Counted from the first letter of the stretch, positions 19,223-28,787 are shown. The stretch: DNA of 64,000 bases from Snuella lapsa (GCF_039539345.1 NZ_BAABCY010000032.1:1-64000); one strand, 5' to 3'. A program made the numbers and translations. Notes: generated by a model not told the origin, from the letters alone.

Positions 19223-20602
19223 TTAAAAGTTAAAACCAAGTTTAGTTAAACCGTTTATCACATCCTGATCTTGCATGAACAGATTCCAAAGTAGTTGTGT
19301 TCTATAATTCTCAATCATAGCTACAATAGGACCTTGGTCAATGGCTATATAGCCATTTGCTACCCAATCATGGTGCTCTGAAAAGGCATCGTAAAATCCG
19401 TAAGGCCCCCACAAATCATCCTTCTTCTCGTAATAGAAATACTCGAGTGCTTTTTGTGATTCCACCGGTGTATAAGGAAATGATGATAAAGCCGCTGTGG
19501 GTGCAATAACCCCCAAGTCATTGCCTGGTTCATGCCCTCCATATCCCAAGTGATTATCACTAGATGTTAACCCCCAACTATCACCACCATAGCCTTTATA
19601 ATTCTTAGGGTTTTCCATACAATAATTGTAATTAATAAGTGTATGGGCTTTATTTTGTTCAAAATAGTTAGCGTATTGGTCTGACAAACCTCTTGGGTCT
19701 AAACCAATAAAGGAATAATGTGCCCAAAACAAAGGCCCTCCTCTATCAATTCCTAATGGTTGAAAAATACCATAAAATGTATTGCCATTAATCATTTTAC
19801 CTCCACTATTACCCCATCCTTTTTCGTAAGCCTCCTTATCTAAACCATGAGTTGGTGATGCTGCAGCTAAAATATGCGCCATTAAAGCTTCATTCCAACC
19901 ACCTACGCTCATTCCCATTTGAAAGTCGTAATTTGGAGACCAATGCCACATTAAAATTTTATTATCTCTGGCATACCAGTCCCATTCTACCGCTTCCCAA
20001 AGAGCAGTAATCCTATTTCGTATTGCATTTTCAGCTGTATTATTATTCGAAAAAAATTGTCTGTTAATTAACAGGCCTTGCATTAAAAATGCAGTTTCAA
20101 CAATATCTCCTCCATTATCTTTCTCTGAGAAAGGCCTTACTTTACCAGTATCCCCATAATACCAATGAGCGAAAGCCCCATGGAATTTATCGGCATTTTC
20201 CAACCAGCTTAGTATTTTATCCATTCGTTGAATTGCATCTTCTCTGGTTATCCATCCTCGAGTTACAGCCACTGGAAAACAAGCTATTCCAAAGCCCGAT
20301 CCCCCAGTTGCAATTAATCGGCTTGATTGTCCCTCATATGCATCTGGTTGTGAACGCTCCTTTGCCATACCACTATTTGTTTCAGCAAAATCCCAGAAAT
20401 AATTAAAGGTTTTTTGTTGAACGATTTCTAACAGCTCTTCTAATGGCAATTTTTGTTCTTCAATGGGTTCTTCAATAAAACCTACATCTGGTGGTGGTGG
20501 TGTAATGCTATCTTTAGAACAACCTAATAGGGTAAGCAGCAATAAGCCGAAAACACCTAATATTGCTATCTTAATCTTTATGGTTTTTAGTATCAAATTC
20601 AT
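19223..20602 (-). CDS. GH144-family endo-beta-1,2-glucanase, lipoprotein (paralogue A)
   Basis: 459 residues, very similar along its length to the downstream paralogue, with the same GH144 segments (FNYFWDFAETNSGMAKERS, GGSGFGIACFP, GGDIVETAFLMQGLL, WEAVEWDWYA, YIAIDQGPI-MIENYRT). The lipobox is LLGC followed by S-K-D-S and a proline-rich linker. The differing sequence after the lipid-anchored Cys leaves open that one paralogue is surface-exposed and the other periplasmic. It directly follows susD (26-bp gap). Duplication of the endo-enzyme next to SusCD suggests division between extracellular and periplasmic cutting, or between linear and cyclic substrates; this is inference. Confidence 0.9.
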   Translation of the reverse strand: MNLILKTIKIKIAILGVFGLLLLTLLGCSKDSITPPPPDVGFIEEPIEEQKLPLEELLEIVQQKTFNYFWDFAETNSGMAKERSQPDAYEGQSSRLIATGGSGFGIACFPVAVTRGWITREDAIQRMDKILSWLENADKFHGAFAHWYYGDTGKVRPFSEKDNGGDIVETAFLMQGLLINRQFFSNNNTAENAIRNRITALWEAVEWDWYARDNKILMWHWSPNYDFQMGMSVGGWNEALMAHILAAASPTHGLDKEAYEKGWGNSGGKMINGNTFYGIFQPLGIDRGGPLFWAHYSFIGLDPRGLSDQYANYFEQNKAHTLINYNYCMENPKNYKGYGGDSWGLTSSDNHLGYGGHEPGNDLGVIAPTAALSSFPYTPVESQKALEYFYYEKKDDLWGPYGFYDAFSEHHDWVANGYIAIDQGPIVAMIENYRTQLLWNLFMQDQDVINGLTKLGFNF

Positions 20603-20628
20603 CTGTTTAAAATTTTACTGGTTTATAT

Positions 20629-22065
20629 CTAATAATTTGGGTTTTGTTCCAATAAGCCTTGGCTTATGTTGATTTGCTCTTGAGGTATTGGAAAAACTTC
20701 ATGTTTACCATCTACAAATGGTTTACCATGAGCCCTTAAAACATCTCCTGCCCTTCCTTGGCGAACCAAATCAAAATAGCGATCGTGCTCAAAGGCCAGT
20801 TCCCAGCGTCTTTCTTTCCACACATCCATTTGTGTAGGATTATCTATATTGCCTAAACCTGCTCTCGTTCTCACTGCATTTAATGGTGTAGCTGCATCCC
20901 CTCCTAATTGCGTAGCCGCTTCAGCATTCATGAGCAATACTTCGGCATATCTAAGTACTCTAATATTTTTTCCTGTTTCCCAAGCATCAGAATTGGCACT
21001 TATATAAGCTTTCTGATTGTAACGCTCATTAACAACTGTATTAGGTACTTCCCTTCCGTCATAAAGAGTTTCTCCTCTAAAAATAATGGTAGCATCCCTT
21101 CTCGTATCTCCAACCTCGTAAGAGTTTACTAAATCTTGGGTTGGCGTGTTAAAGCCCCAGCCCCAGCCACCTTCACCACGGGCTCCCTGGGTTACACTAT
21201 AGCCTTGAACTCCAGCTGTGGGACTATCACCTCTAGCTTGAATTTCAAAAATAGATTCTTGATTATTTTCTGCAATCTCCTTCCAGATATCTTCATAATT
21301 TGGTGTTAAGCCATACTCTCCAGATGCAATAACCTGATCTGTTAGGTCTTTTACCTGTTGCCATTTGCCTTGGTACATACTTACTTTAGCCAACAATGTT
21401 TTTGCCGCACCTTTGGTAGCCCTACCTAATTCAGATATAGGATATTCACTCTTCTCTGGTAATGCTGCAATGGCATCTTGTAAATTCTGTTCAATAAAAG
21501 CGTATGTTTCTTCTTTGGTTGCTCTTTTTAACGATTCGTCACTTGATATATCAGATAGTTCGGAGATTAAAGGCACCCCTCCAAAACATTTAACCAGTCT
21601 GAAATAAATAAGCGCTCTTAAAAATTTGGCTTCACCTAAAAGTCTACTTTTTAAACCTGCTTCTAGATTAAAATCCTGAATGGCCAATATGGCTGTTGTT
21701 ACGCGTTGGTTAGCATTATAATGCTCGCCCCACACATCTCCTACGCTTAAGGTTGTTGGATCCATTAAAAGGCCATCCAACAAATGTTTGTCTGCTCCTG
21801 TATCTCCAGGATCACTTCCTTTATCAGCATCATCGGAAGTGATGCTGCTTACTCCATTCCATGAGAAGGAACTCATGGACCATTGAATAAGTCGGTTGTA
21901 TATGGCATTTACTAACTCAACAGACTGGTCTGATGATAATTGTTCAGCTTGCTCTTGATCTGATTCTACATCTAAAAAGTTTTCACTGCATGAAAACATT
22001 GTAACCAACATTAGTAGCAGCACTGTTATAGATAGTCTTGTTGTTTTTATAATTAATTTTTGCAT
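20629..22065 (-). CDS. SusD/RagB-family outer-membrane glycan-binding lipoprotein
   Basis: 478-residue SusD-like lipoprotein. The signal ends at MFSC (Cys26) followed by SENFLDVESD, and the TPR-like helical core contains RALIYFRLVKCFGGVPLI, ATKGAAKTLLAKVSMYQGKW and the C-terminal WKERRWELAFEHDRYFDLVRQG segment typical of RagB/SusD. It forms the lid of the SusC channel and binds oligosaccharides at the cell surface. Its start lies 10 bp after the SusC stop, the usual susCD pairing. Confidence 0.95.
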   Translation of the reverse strand: MQKLIIKTTRLSITVLLLMLVTMFSCSENFLDVESDQEQAEQLSSDQSVELVNAIYNRLIQWSMSSFSWNGVSSITSDDADKGSDPGDTGADKHLLDGLLMDPTTLSVGDVWGEHYNANQRVTTAILAIQDFNLEAGLKSRLLGEAKFLRALIYFRLVKCFGGVPLISELSDISSDESLKRATKEETYAFIEQNLQDAIAALPEKSEYPISELGRATKGAAKTLLAKVSMYQGKWQQVKDLTDQVIASGEYGLTPNYEDIWKEIAENNQESIFEIQARGDSPTAGVQGYSVTQGARGEGGWGWGFNTPTQDLVNSYEVGDTRRDATIIFRGETLYDGREVPNTVVNERYNQKAYISANSDAWETGKNIRVLRYAEVLLMNAEAATQLGGDAATPLNAVRTRAGLGNIDNPTQMDVWKERRWELAFEHDRYFDLVRQGRAGDVLRAHGKPFVDGKHEVFPIPQEQINISQGLLEQNPNY

Positions 22066-22075
22066 TTTCTTTTTT

Positions 22076-25066
22076 TTAAAATGATGTATTTATACCTATA
22101 TGAAACGACTTTAGTGTAGGGTATGCATCCAATTCTATACCGGCATTCCCTAGGGGACTACCTGGAAGCTCTGGCGTAAACCCAGAAAATTCCTTAAAAA
22201 TTATTGGATTTTTAGCCGTAGCATATATCCTTACACTAGAAAAGAACGAGGATATGCTATCTGGTAAAGTATAACCAAGTGTTATATTATTTATCCTAAA
22301 AAAGTCTGCTGACTCTAAATAATAGTCTGAGGATAATGGCACTTCATTAAACGCTATAGGGGTAGTATTACTTGGTCTTCCAGAAGTCCAACGGTTATTA
22401 AATACCGATTGCTCAATGTTTTCATTACTAAAACGTTGTGCTTTTTTACCATTATATACTTTCGCCCCCAAACTGGTGTAAGTATCTACCGTAAAATCGA
22501 AGTTATTATATTCTATTCCAAAATTAAACCCTAAGGTATATTTTGGTAAAAACGAACCCATAAATTTTCTATCATCTTCATCAATCAGTCCATTATTATT
22601 TACATCATCATAAACAAACTCGCCTTTATCATCTATACCTATAACATCATATAAATAGAAACTTCCCAACGGATATCCTTCTCTTACCCTTTTTGTATAT
22701 TGACCATTGTTTATACCTCCGCCTATTGATTCATTAAAAAAAATACTCTTTACTTCTGCTAATTCATTTTCGTTATAAGCAAAGTTTACTCCAAAACTAT
22801 AATTGAATTTTTCACCAATTTTATCTTTCCAATTTAATGATGCCTCTACCCCCTTGTTTAAAACACTTCCAATATGGTCATCAAAACCGCCTAAGCCAAA
22901 AACATCAGGAAGCGCTACAGGTACAATGGCATCTGGCGTTTCTTTACGATAAAAATCTACTTCTCCGCTTAACTTATAATCAAACAAAGTAAATTCTGCA
23001 CCAATATTATACTCTTCTGTAGTTTCCCATGTTAAATCTGGTGATATTGTTGATGCTATTGTTGTTCCTTGTTGTAACGCTTGATTAGGTCCGAAGGCAT
23101 AAAACCCACCACTACCTGTTGTTTGTACAATTTGTTGTAATGGTACATTTTGGTTTCCTACTTCACCATAACTGGCTCTTAATTTTAAAATATCAAACGC
23201 ACTATTTTTCATAAAGTTCTCTTCGGTAACAACCCAACCTACACTTACTGCAAAAAAATCGCCTATCCTGTTCCCTTCTTGAAATTTACTAGAGCCATCT
23301 CTCCTATACGAACCACTTACTAAGTATTTGTTTTTATAATCGTAACTAGCCCTAGCAAAGTAAGAGTACAGTCTATCTTTAACGCCTAACGAACCACTGG
23401 CTGCTTGCCTGTCATCTACATCACCCGCATTTAATATATAATTAAGGTTAGCATCTAATGGCACATTAACCCTGTAACCAGTTAAAGATTCACCTCTGCT
23501 TTCCTGTGCACTTGCACCGAAAGTTGCTTTTATAGTATGTGCTTCCTGAAATGTTTTATTAAAGGTTACATAATTATCTATAAACCAATTATAATGATTG
23601 GTATGCGTAACCGAAGCCGCCGTTCTTTCCCTATCCGGATTTTCTCTAAAATAATCTGCCTCAGTATTTGCAGGGTTACCTGCTAAAAACGAGCCTAGTA
23701 TATCCGTAAAACTATAGAATCTACCATACTCAGACTCTATTGAAAACTGAGAAGTAAAAGTTAACGGTTCAATAATCTTGTAGTCAAGCTTAAGAGAGCC
23801 TTGTACTTTAAAAAAGCGTTGTTTCTCATTTTGAAAAAACAAGTCTTTTACTGGGTTCCCTACGTTATTGAATGCTGCTGCCGACCCAAAACGCCCTTGC
23901 TCATCATACACAGGAACAATAGGCGCCTGCTTATAAGCTGTTGTAAAAGCTCCATAGATTTTAGGTGTTACGTTTGCTAATTGGATGCTGGCAGTTTGGG
24001 AAAGGCTTAACTTTTCAGAAATTTCGTAATCTATATTACTACGAAGTGTAAAACGCCTAAAATCATTACCCTTCAGTATACCTTCTTCATCATTTAACCC
24101 AGCACTAAAAAAGGCTTTTATTTTTTCAGAACCGCCTGAAAGCGATAGGTTGTAGTTAGACACTCTTCCTAAACGGGTAATTTCATCCAGCCAATTGGTA
24201 TCGTACAATTGGTTTGTTGGAAAAAAACTACCGGTGTCGTTATCATTATTGGGGTCATCATCCCTTCTTAAATCTCTTAACCTACCCTCATTACTGTAAA
24301 TAACATACTCTGAGGCATTTGCCATTTTTACCCTACTTAAAACATCCCTAACTCCTGTATAAGCATCAAAGGATATTTGCATTTTACCCTCCTTTCCTCT
24401 TTTGGTTGTAATGATAATCACCCCATTGGCTCCTCTATTACCATAAATGGCTTTAGCAGCAGCATCTTTCAATACGCTCATAGTTTGAATATCGGACGTA
24501 TTCAAATTATTGATGTTTCCTGTAAGAATACCGTCTACCACATATAAGGGGTCACTACTACCACCCACTGTGCCTAAACCCCTTATAATAATAGTTGATG
24601 CCTGCCCAGGCGCATCTGATGCTATTACCTGTACCCCAGCTGCTTTACCTTGCAATGCTTGGGTAGCATTTAATATAGGCTCCTTTGCCAAATCTGCTCC
24701 TTTTACTGAGCTTACCGAACTGGTTAAGACTGCTTTCTTTTGGGTTCCGTACCCCACAACTACTACTTCGTCTAATTGATTTAGGTCTTCTTGTAATATA
24801 ACTGTATAATTCACAGAAGAAGTTACTGTTACTTCCTGAGTTATATACCCCAAATAACTTACAACTAACACATCGTTAGTACTAGCTTGTAAAGAAAAAA
24901 CACCATCAAAATCGGTTTGCGAACCAGTTGTTGTGCCTTTTATTAAAACCGAAGCTCCAGGTAGAGGCACCTTGTTAACATCTGTAACCGTCCCTTTAAT
25001 AATTTGTTGTGCCCATATGCTTTGCATTAAAAAGTAACAACATAGTGTTAAAAATCTAATCTTCAT
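22076..25066 (-). CDS. SusC/RagA-family TonB-dependent outer-membrane transporter
   Basis: 996 residues: signal peptide (ending IWAQ), carboxypeptidase-regulatory-like beta-sandwich (about 20-105, starting IIKGTVTDVNKVPLPGASV), TonB-box-like LDEVVVVGYGTQ, plug domain (about 110-225, with VLKDAAAKAIYGNRGANGVI) and a long C-terminal beta-barrel ending in an aromatic residue. It imports oligosaccharides across the outer membrane together with the SusD lipoprotein that follows. First gene of the minus-strand run. It is separated from the divergent gene at 25642 by 575 bp that hold repeated operator-like motifs. Confidence 0.95.
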   Translation of the reverse strand: MKIRFLTLCCYFLMQSIWAQQIIKGTVTDVNKVPLPGASVLIKGTTTGSQTDFDGVFSLQASTNDVLVVSYLGYITQEVTVTSSVNYTVILQEDLNQLDEVVVVGYGTQKKAVLTSSVSSVKGADLAKEPILNATQALQGKAAGVQVIASDAPGQASTIIIRGLGTVGGSSDPLYVVDGILTGNINNLNTSDIQTMSVLKDAAAKAIYGNRGANGVIIITTKRGKEGKMQISFDAYTGVRDVLSRVKMANASEYVIYSNEGRLRDLRRDDDPNNDNDTGSFFPTNQLYDTNWLDEITRLGRVSNYNLSLSGGSEKIKAFFSAGLNDEEGILKGNDFRRFTLRSNIDYEISEKLSLSQTASIQLANVTPKIYGAFTTAYKQAPIVPVYDEQGRFGSAAAFNNVGNPVKDLFFQNEKQRFFKVQGSLKLDYKIIEPLTFTSQFSIESEYGRFYSFTDILGSFLAGNPANTEADYFRENPDRERTAASVTHTNHYNWFIDNYVTFNKTFQEAHTIKATFGASAQESRGESLTGYRVNVPLDANLNYILNAGDVDDRQAASGSLGVKDRLYSYFARASYDYKNKYLVSGSYRRDGSSKFQEGNRIGDFFAVSVGWVVTEENFMKNSAFDILKLRASYGEVGNQNVPLQQIVQTTGSGGFYAFGPNQALQQGTTIASTISPDLTWETTEEYNIGAEFTLFDYKLSGEVDFYRKETPDAIVPVALPDVFGLGGFDDHIGSVLNKGVEASLNWKDKIGEKFNYSFGVNFAYNENELAEVKSIFFNESIGGGINNGQYTKRVREGYPLGSFYLYDVIGIDDKGEFVYDDVNNNGLIDEDDRKFMGSFLPKYTLGFNFGIEYNNFDFTVDTYTSLGAKVYNGKKAQRFSNENIEQSVFNNRWTSGRPSNTTPIAFNEVPLSSDYYLESADFFRINNITLGYTLPDSISSFFSSVRIYATAKNPIIFKEFSGFTPELPGSPLGNAGIELDAYPTLKSFHIGINTSF

Positions 25067-25244
25067 AAGTTTAATTTTAGTTTTAGTTTAATTGCTCTTC
25101 GTAACAAGAACTCATTTTTCTTTGGTTAAAATTAGGTTAAGAAATAATTAAAATCTATGATGAAGTTCCAACTAAAAACACAAATTATCACAAACTATTG
25201 ATTATAAGATACTTACATTCGTGTGTTTAGATGAAAAAAATCAC

Positions 25245-25301
25245 TTTGATGTAGTAATGATGTAGTAGATTGATGTTAACATAGAACATCTTTATGTTAA
25301 A
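25245..25301. promoter_or_regulatory. Operator-like TTTGATG direct repeats upstream of susC
   Basis: TGATGTAGTA occurs twice with an 11-bp period (25247-25256 and 25258-25267) and a related TGATGTTAA follows at 25271, so the copies lie on nearly the same DNA face. TTTATGTTAAA at 25291-25301 recurs exactly at 25446-25456. The segment is about 180-240 bp upstream of susC. It is a plausible binding array for the LuxR-type regulator of the locus; no binding data exist here. Confidence 0.45.
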
Positions 25302-25471
25302 ATAGTTAAATAAATGTGCAATTATTCTCTATAAACGGTGCCTTTTTATTATTCTATACTATCCATAAGAGATTCAAACCCGTGTTTAAGTTAATATAAC
25401 CTAAAATTTACACTTGTAATCTATTTTCTACATCAACAATTTCTCTTTATGTTAAACTTTTATATTACAAA

Positions 25472-25535
25472 CTCATCAAACTATACACAAAATACTTACA
25501 ACCAAAAAGTTATAAACTCATCAAAATTTGATGAG
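25472..25535. promoter_or_regulatory. Operator-like palindrome and half-site upstream of the divergent T9SS gene
   Basis: A perfect 19-bp palindrome with 9-bp arms (CTCATCAAA/TTTGATGAG, 25517-25535) is preceded 45 bp upstream by an identical single arm CTCATCAAA (25472-25480). The palindrome lies about 107 bp before the start of the plus-strand gene. The TTTGATG core is the same as in the array on the susC side, suggesting one regulator for both directions. The remainder of this 575-bp gap shows no gene. Confidence 0.5.
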
Positions 25536-25641
25536 CCAAAAAAGTGCTAATAACTCCTTATTGTTTAAGAATTTTACACCACGTAATAATTACAAAGTTC
25601 AAGCTTGAAAATTTTTAACATTTAACCCAAATTACATTACA

Positions 25642-28600
25642 ATGAAAAAACAATTAAAATTATTAGTACTAATACTTGTACTTTTAAGCACAGACTTAAT
25701 TAGCTCCCAAATTATCTACGAAGATTTTGGTAATAACAACGCTAAATTAAATTGGACTGCCGTGGATGGTTCTTATAATTTAGAAAATAACCCAACAGAT
25801 GGAAGCCAAAAGGTTGGTGCATACACAAAATCTACCAATCACCCTTACAGTTTATTTAAAGCTGATGTTCCTAATGGAATTGACCTTAGTGAATCCAATC
25901 AATTTAGAATTAGAATATATAGTGGACATAAGCACCCGTTTATTTTAAAATTAAATGGTCCTTCTGGTGCTATTGAAAAAACCGTTCATATTGAAAAGAT
26001 TAATACGTGGCAGACTTATACTATCGATTTTTCACAATGGGCCAGTTTACAAGGATTAAATTCAATTGAGCTATTCTTTGACCCATCATCAAACAGAGGC
26101 GAAAAATATTATTTTGATGATATTATAAGTTATACTAGTGAAGAATTAAGAACGATTAAAGAAGTCCACCCTAATGATAGACAAGGCGAGCTAATTGATA
26201 ACTTTGAGTTATCGTTTAAACCATGGACAGCCAACGGAGGAACTTTAACAAAAGTATCCAATCCCAACATAACAATACCTAATACCAGTGCTAACTGTGG
26301 TAAATTTTCAAAAACACAAGGACAGCCTTATACTTGGATTTCATATGATATTTCATCAATTGATTTTAAAGGAAATAATGAATTAAACTTAAAGGTCTTT
26401 TTAAAAGACAGACCGCATACGCCGTCAGAACACAATGCCAAATTAATAGTAAAACTTGAAGGTGCACCTTCTGGAATTACACAAATAGAGCGAAGAACAG
26501 AAATTCGGGGCTATAATCAATGGCATAGCTACGCTTTTGATTTTAGCAATGTAAACCTAAATGATTTTACACATTTAAACATATTTTTTGGAGCTGGAGA
26601 TGGCACTTATGGAGGCTCTTACTATTTTGACGATGTTTTGGTTGCACCCACTAGAACATATGAAGAAGATAATACACGTACTTTAAACCAATTGCGGGAA
26701 GCTGCTTATGAGGTTTTTAAATTATCTCGTGCTGAAAACGGCATGTATCTTGATAAGAAAAATATTTTAAACAATCACGATGCTCATGCTGGTTCTACAG
26801 CTGCTGTTGGTATGGGTTTAATAGCCTTATGTATAGGTCATGATAATGGTTGGGAGCCGGACGCCGTTACAAAGGTAATTAAAACACTACAAACGGTAGC
26901 TGGCTATACGCCTGGTTTTAAGTTAAGTAGAAACACAACAGGGTTTGCAAGTCATTTTTTTGATATGCATACTGGGGAAAAAGCGAGAGGATCAGAATAC
27001 AGTGTTATAGACACAGCCATTTTAATGTCGGGGGCTTTGTTTGCTAAAGAATATTTTTCAGAACTCGAACACGGTGCACCCGTTATAGCCACACCAGAAC
27101 AAAGAGATGAAATCGCTAAATTAATATTAGATCTTTGGAATACTACAAAATGGGAAGATGTTATTTCAAACCATAGTTTAAGCGAATTATTCCTGGAGTT
27201 TGATGCTGAAGGTAAAGGTAAAGGAGGTAGTCAAGCTTTTAGTGAATACATGATTGCTGCAGATATGGCCAATAGAACTGGTGACTCAACTGGAACTTTA
27301 TTTTGGAATACTTATTATAAAAATTCGACAAATTTAAGGAAAGCTCCGTTTACTTATATTGCACCAAACGGAACAACAACAATAACACAGACCCTTGCTT
27401 TTGATTTAAAACATATCCACTCCAGTTTTTTAACCCAATTTGCAAATTATCTGGTTTACGGTTTTAATAACAACCCTGACTTAAATCCGTATTTAAAGAA
27501 TGCTAAAATTGCAGACAAAAATTGGTGGAAATCTATTTCTGAAAGTGGATATAGCAACCCAATACCAAGACAACTTTACGAATGGGGTTGTGGTGCTGGG
27601 GAGTCTAATACAGGATATGGATATCATGCCGACAAGGTTGACAGCCAAGGTGAGGAACAAAATTGGTCCAAAATTGTTTCCCCACATATCATAGCTGGTT
27701 TTTTACCTGCCGATGAAAATAAAGAGATTGAAAACGATCTTCTAAATTTATATAAGTCTGGAAGAGGATTATATAAATTACCTAACGCAAAAAAAAGCGA
27801 AGTTCTATGGCGCTACAGTAAGGAAGAAATTAATTGGCGCCCTGAAGTTATTCAATTAGTAGACTTTTCCACTATGTTATTCGGGCTACAGCATTTAAAA
27901 GACCTTACATTCTTTAAAAAATATACTAACTTTAGCAATATGAGTTACAGTTTTTCAAGTTTAGTTTGTGAAAAGTACCTTCCTTGGGATAAAAATTACA
28001 CTTATGTGGAAAATAACTTAGTTAATTATACTAAAGCCAATGGTTCTTCAGAAGTTTACATTTCATTAGGCAAGAGTACCAATAAAGATCCTGAAAACAA
28101 CCTTTCATTATGGAAATCTGTTGGTTCTTGTTCGTCAGAACTTAAATTAAATTGCATAGATTATAAAGAGCATGGTACCGAAGGCAGCACAGGTGATTAC
28201 CCCAGAGATTATATAGTAAAAGTAAAAAAAGAAACTTCTCCCGGATCTGGTATTTGGGATTGGGAGCTTTACCAAGCTAAATGGATTATTTCTAAAAGCG
28301 CAACTGATAGTTACAATGTTCCAAATAAAAATGCCCAAAATGCATGGCGTTTTCTAGGAAATTGCAAACTTACCACGACTACCACGACTACCACGACGGC
28401 TGCAACCCAAAAAGCAACAGCTTCTAAAACCTTAACCACTAATACTGTTGATACTATCAACCCAGATGTTATTATATCGCCAAACCCGGTTGACAATTAC
28501 TTATCGGTAACTGTTAAAGGTAATTATGCAATTTCTAATATTTCTGTATATGACCTGAACGGAAGGGTGCTTCTAACTTCTAAATCAAGCAAGGTTAATG

Positions 28601-28686
28601 TTTCTAGTCTTTCTAATGGTATGTATATTTTAAAATTACAAACCAGCGATGGCAAAGAAACCAGCTCTAAGTTCATAAAAAAGTAA
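25642..28686 (+). CDS. Secreted multidomain T9SS protein: two glycan-binding-type modules, GH144-like domain, CBM5/12-like modules
   Basis: 1014 residues: signal peptide; two beta-sandwich modules (about 22-165 and 180-340) of the type repeated in the surface lipoprotein (W-Q-YTIDF, LFF, YYFDDI); a helix-rich domain (about 345-760) matching the N-terminal domain of the protein ending at 584 (ENGMY, GMGLIALCI, DMHTGEKARGSEYSVIDTA, YEWGCGAGES, SPHIIAGFLP) and resembling the GH144 order of motifs. Two short CBM5/12-like modules follow (VYISLGK-W-SVGSC and LYQAKW-W-FLGNC, about 775-910), then a nine-threonine linker and a T9SS type A sorting domain. It is transcribed away from susC and is probably the extracellular enzyme that first attacks the polymer. 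Catalytic activity is inferred only. Confidence 0.82.
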   Translation: MKKQLKLLVLILVLLSTDLISSQIIYEDFGNNNAKLNWTAVDGSYNLENNPTDGSQKVGAYTKSTNHPYSLFKADVPNGIDLSESNQFRIRIYSGHKHPFILKLNGPSGAIEKTVHIEKINTWQTYTIDFSQWASLQGLNSIELFFDPSSNRGEKYYFDDIISYTSEELRTIKEVHPNDRQGELIDNFELSFKPWTANGGTLTKVSNPNITIPNTSANCGKFSKTQGQPYTWISYDISSIDFKGNNELNLKVFLKDRPHTPSEHNAKLIVKLEGAPSGITQIERRTEIRGYNQWHSYAFDFSNVNLNDFTHLNIFFGAGDGTYGGSYYFDDVLVAPTRTYEEDNTRTLNQLREAAYEVFKLSRAENGMYLDKKNILNNHDAHAGSTAAVGMGLIALCIGHDNGWEPDAVTKVIKTLQTVAGYTPGFKLSRNTTGFASHFFDMHTGEKARGSEYSVIDTAILMSGALFAKEYFSELEHGAPVIATPEQRDEIAKLILDLWNTTKWEDVISNHSLSELFLEFDAEGKGKGGSQAFSEYMIAADMANRTGDSTGTLFWNTYYKNSTNLRKAPFTYIAPNGTTTITQTLAFDLKHIHSSFLTQFANYLVYGFNNNPDLNPYLKNAKIADKNWWKSISESGYSNPIPRQLYEWGCGAGESNTGYGYHADKVDSQGEEQNWSKIVSPHIIAGFLPADENKEIENDLLNLYKSGRGLYKLPNAKKSEVLWRYSKEEINWRPEVIQLVDFSTMLFGLQHLKDLTFFKKYTNFSNMSYSFSSLVCEKYLPWDKNYTYVENNLVNYTKANGSSEVYISLGKSTNKDPENNLSLWKSVGSCSSELKLNCIDYKEHGTEGSTGDYPRDYIVKVKKETSPGSGIWDWELYQAKWIISKSATDSYNVPNKNAQNAWRFLGNCKLTTTTTTTTTAATQKATASKTLTTNTVDTINPDVIISPNPVDNYLSVTVKGNYAISNISVYDLNGRVLLTSKSSKVNVSSLSNGMYILKLQTSDGKETSSKFIKK
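28372..28398 (+). repeat. 9-bp tandem repeat encoding a threonine linker
   Basis: Three in-frame copies of ACCACGACT (the last ends in G) encode consecutive Thr residues between the CBM5/12-like part and the sorting domain. Slippage here would change linker length by multiples of three residues without frameshift. Confidence 0.8.
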
Positions 28687-28711
28687 TAAAGAATAATTTA
28701 TTAAAATATTT

Positions 28712-28747
28712 AAAACACCGTTTAACTTAATTGTTAAACGGTGTTTT
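28712..28747. terminator. Bidirectional terminator between convergent genes
   Basis: Perfect 15-bp stem (arms 28712-28726 and 28733-28747, 6-nt loop) flanked by A/T tracts on both sides. It lies between the T9SS gene ending at 28686 and the regulator gene ending at 28788, so it can stop both transcripts. Confidence 0.88.
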
Positions 28748-28787
28748 ATCATATATACTTTTCAAAATACACTTATATGGTCTTACA

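Noticed and set aside
28372..28398. Short tandem repeat as a CRISPR-like array
   Set aside because: Only three 9-bp units without spacers, in frame inside a coding sequence.
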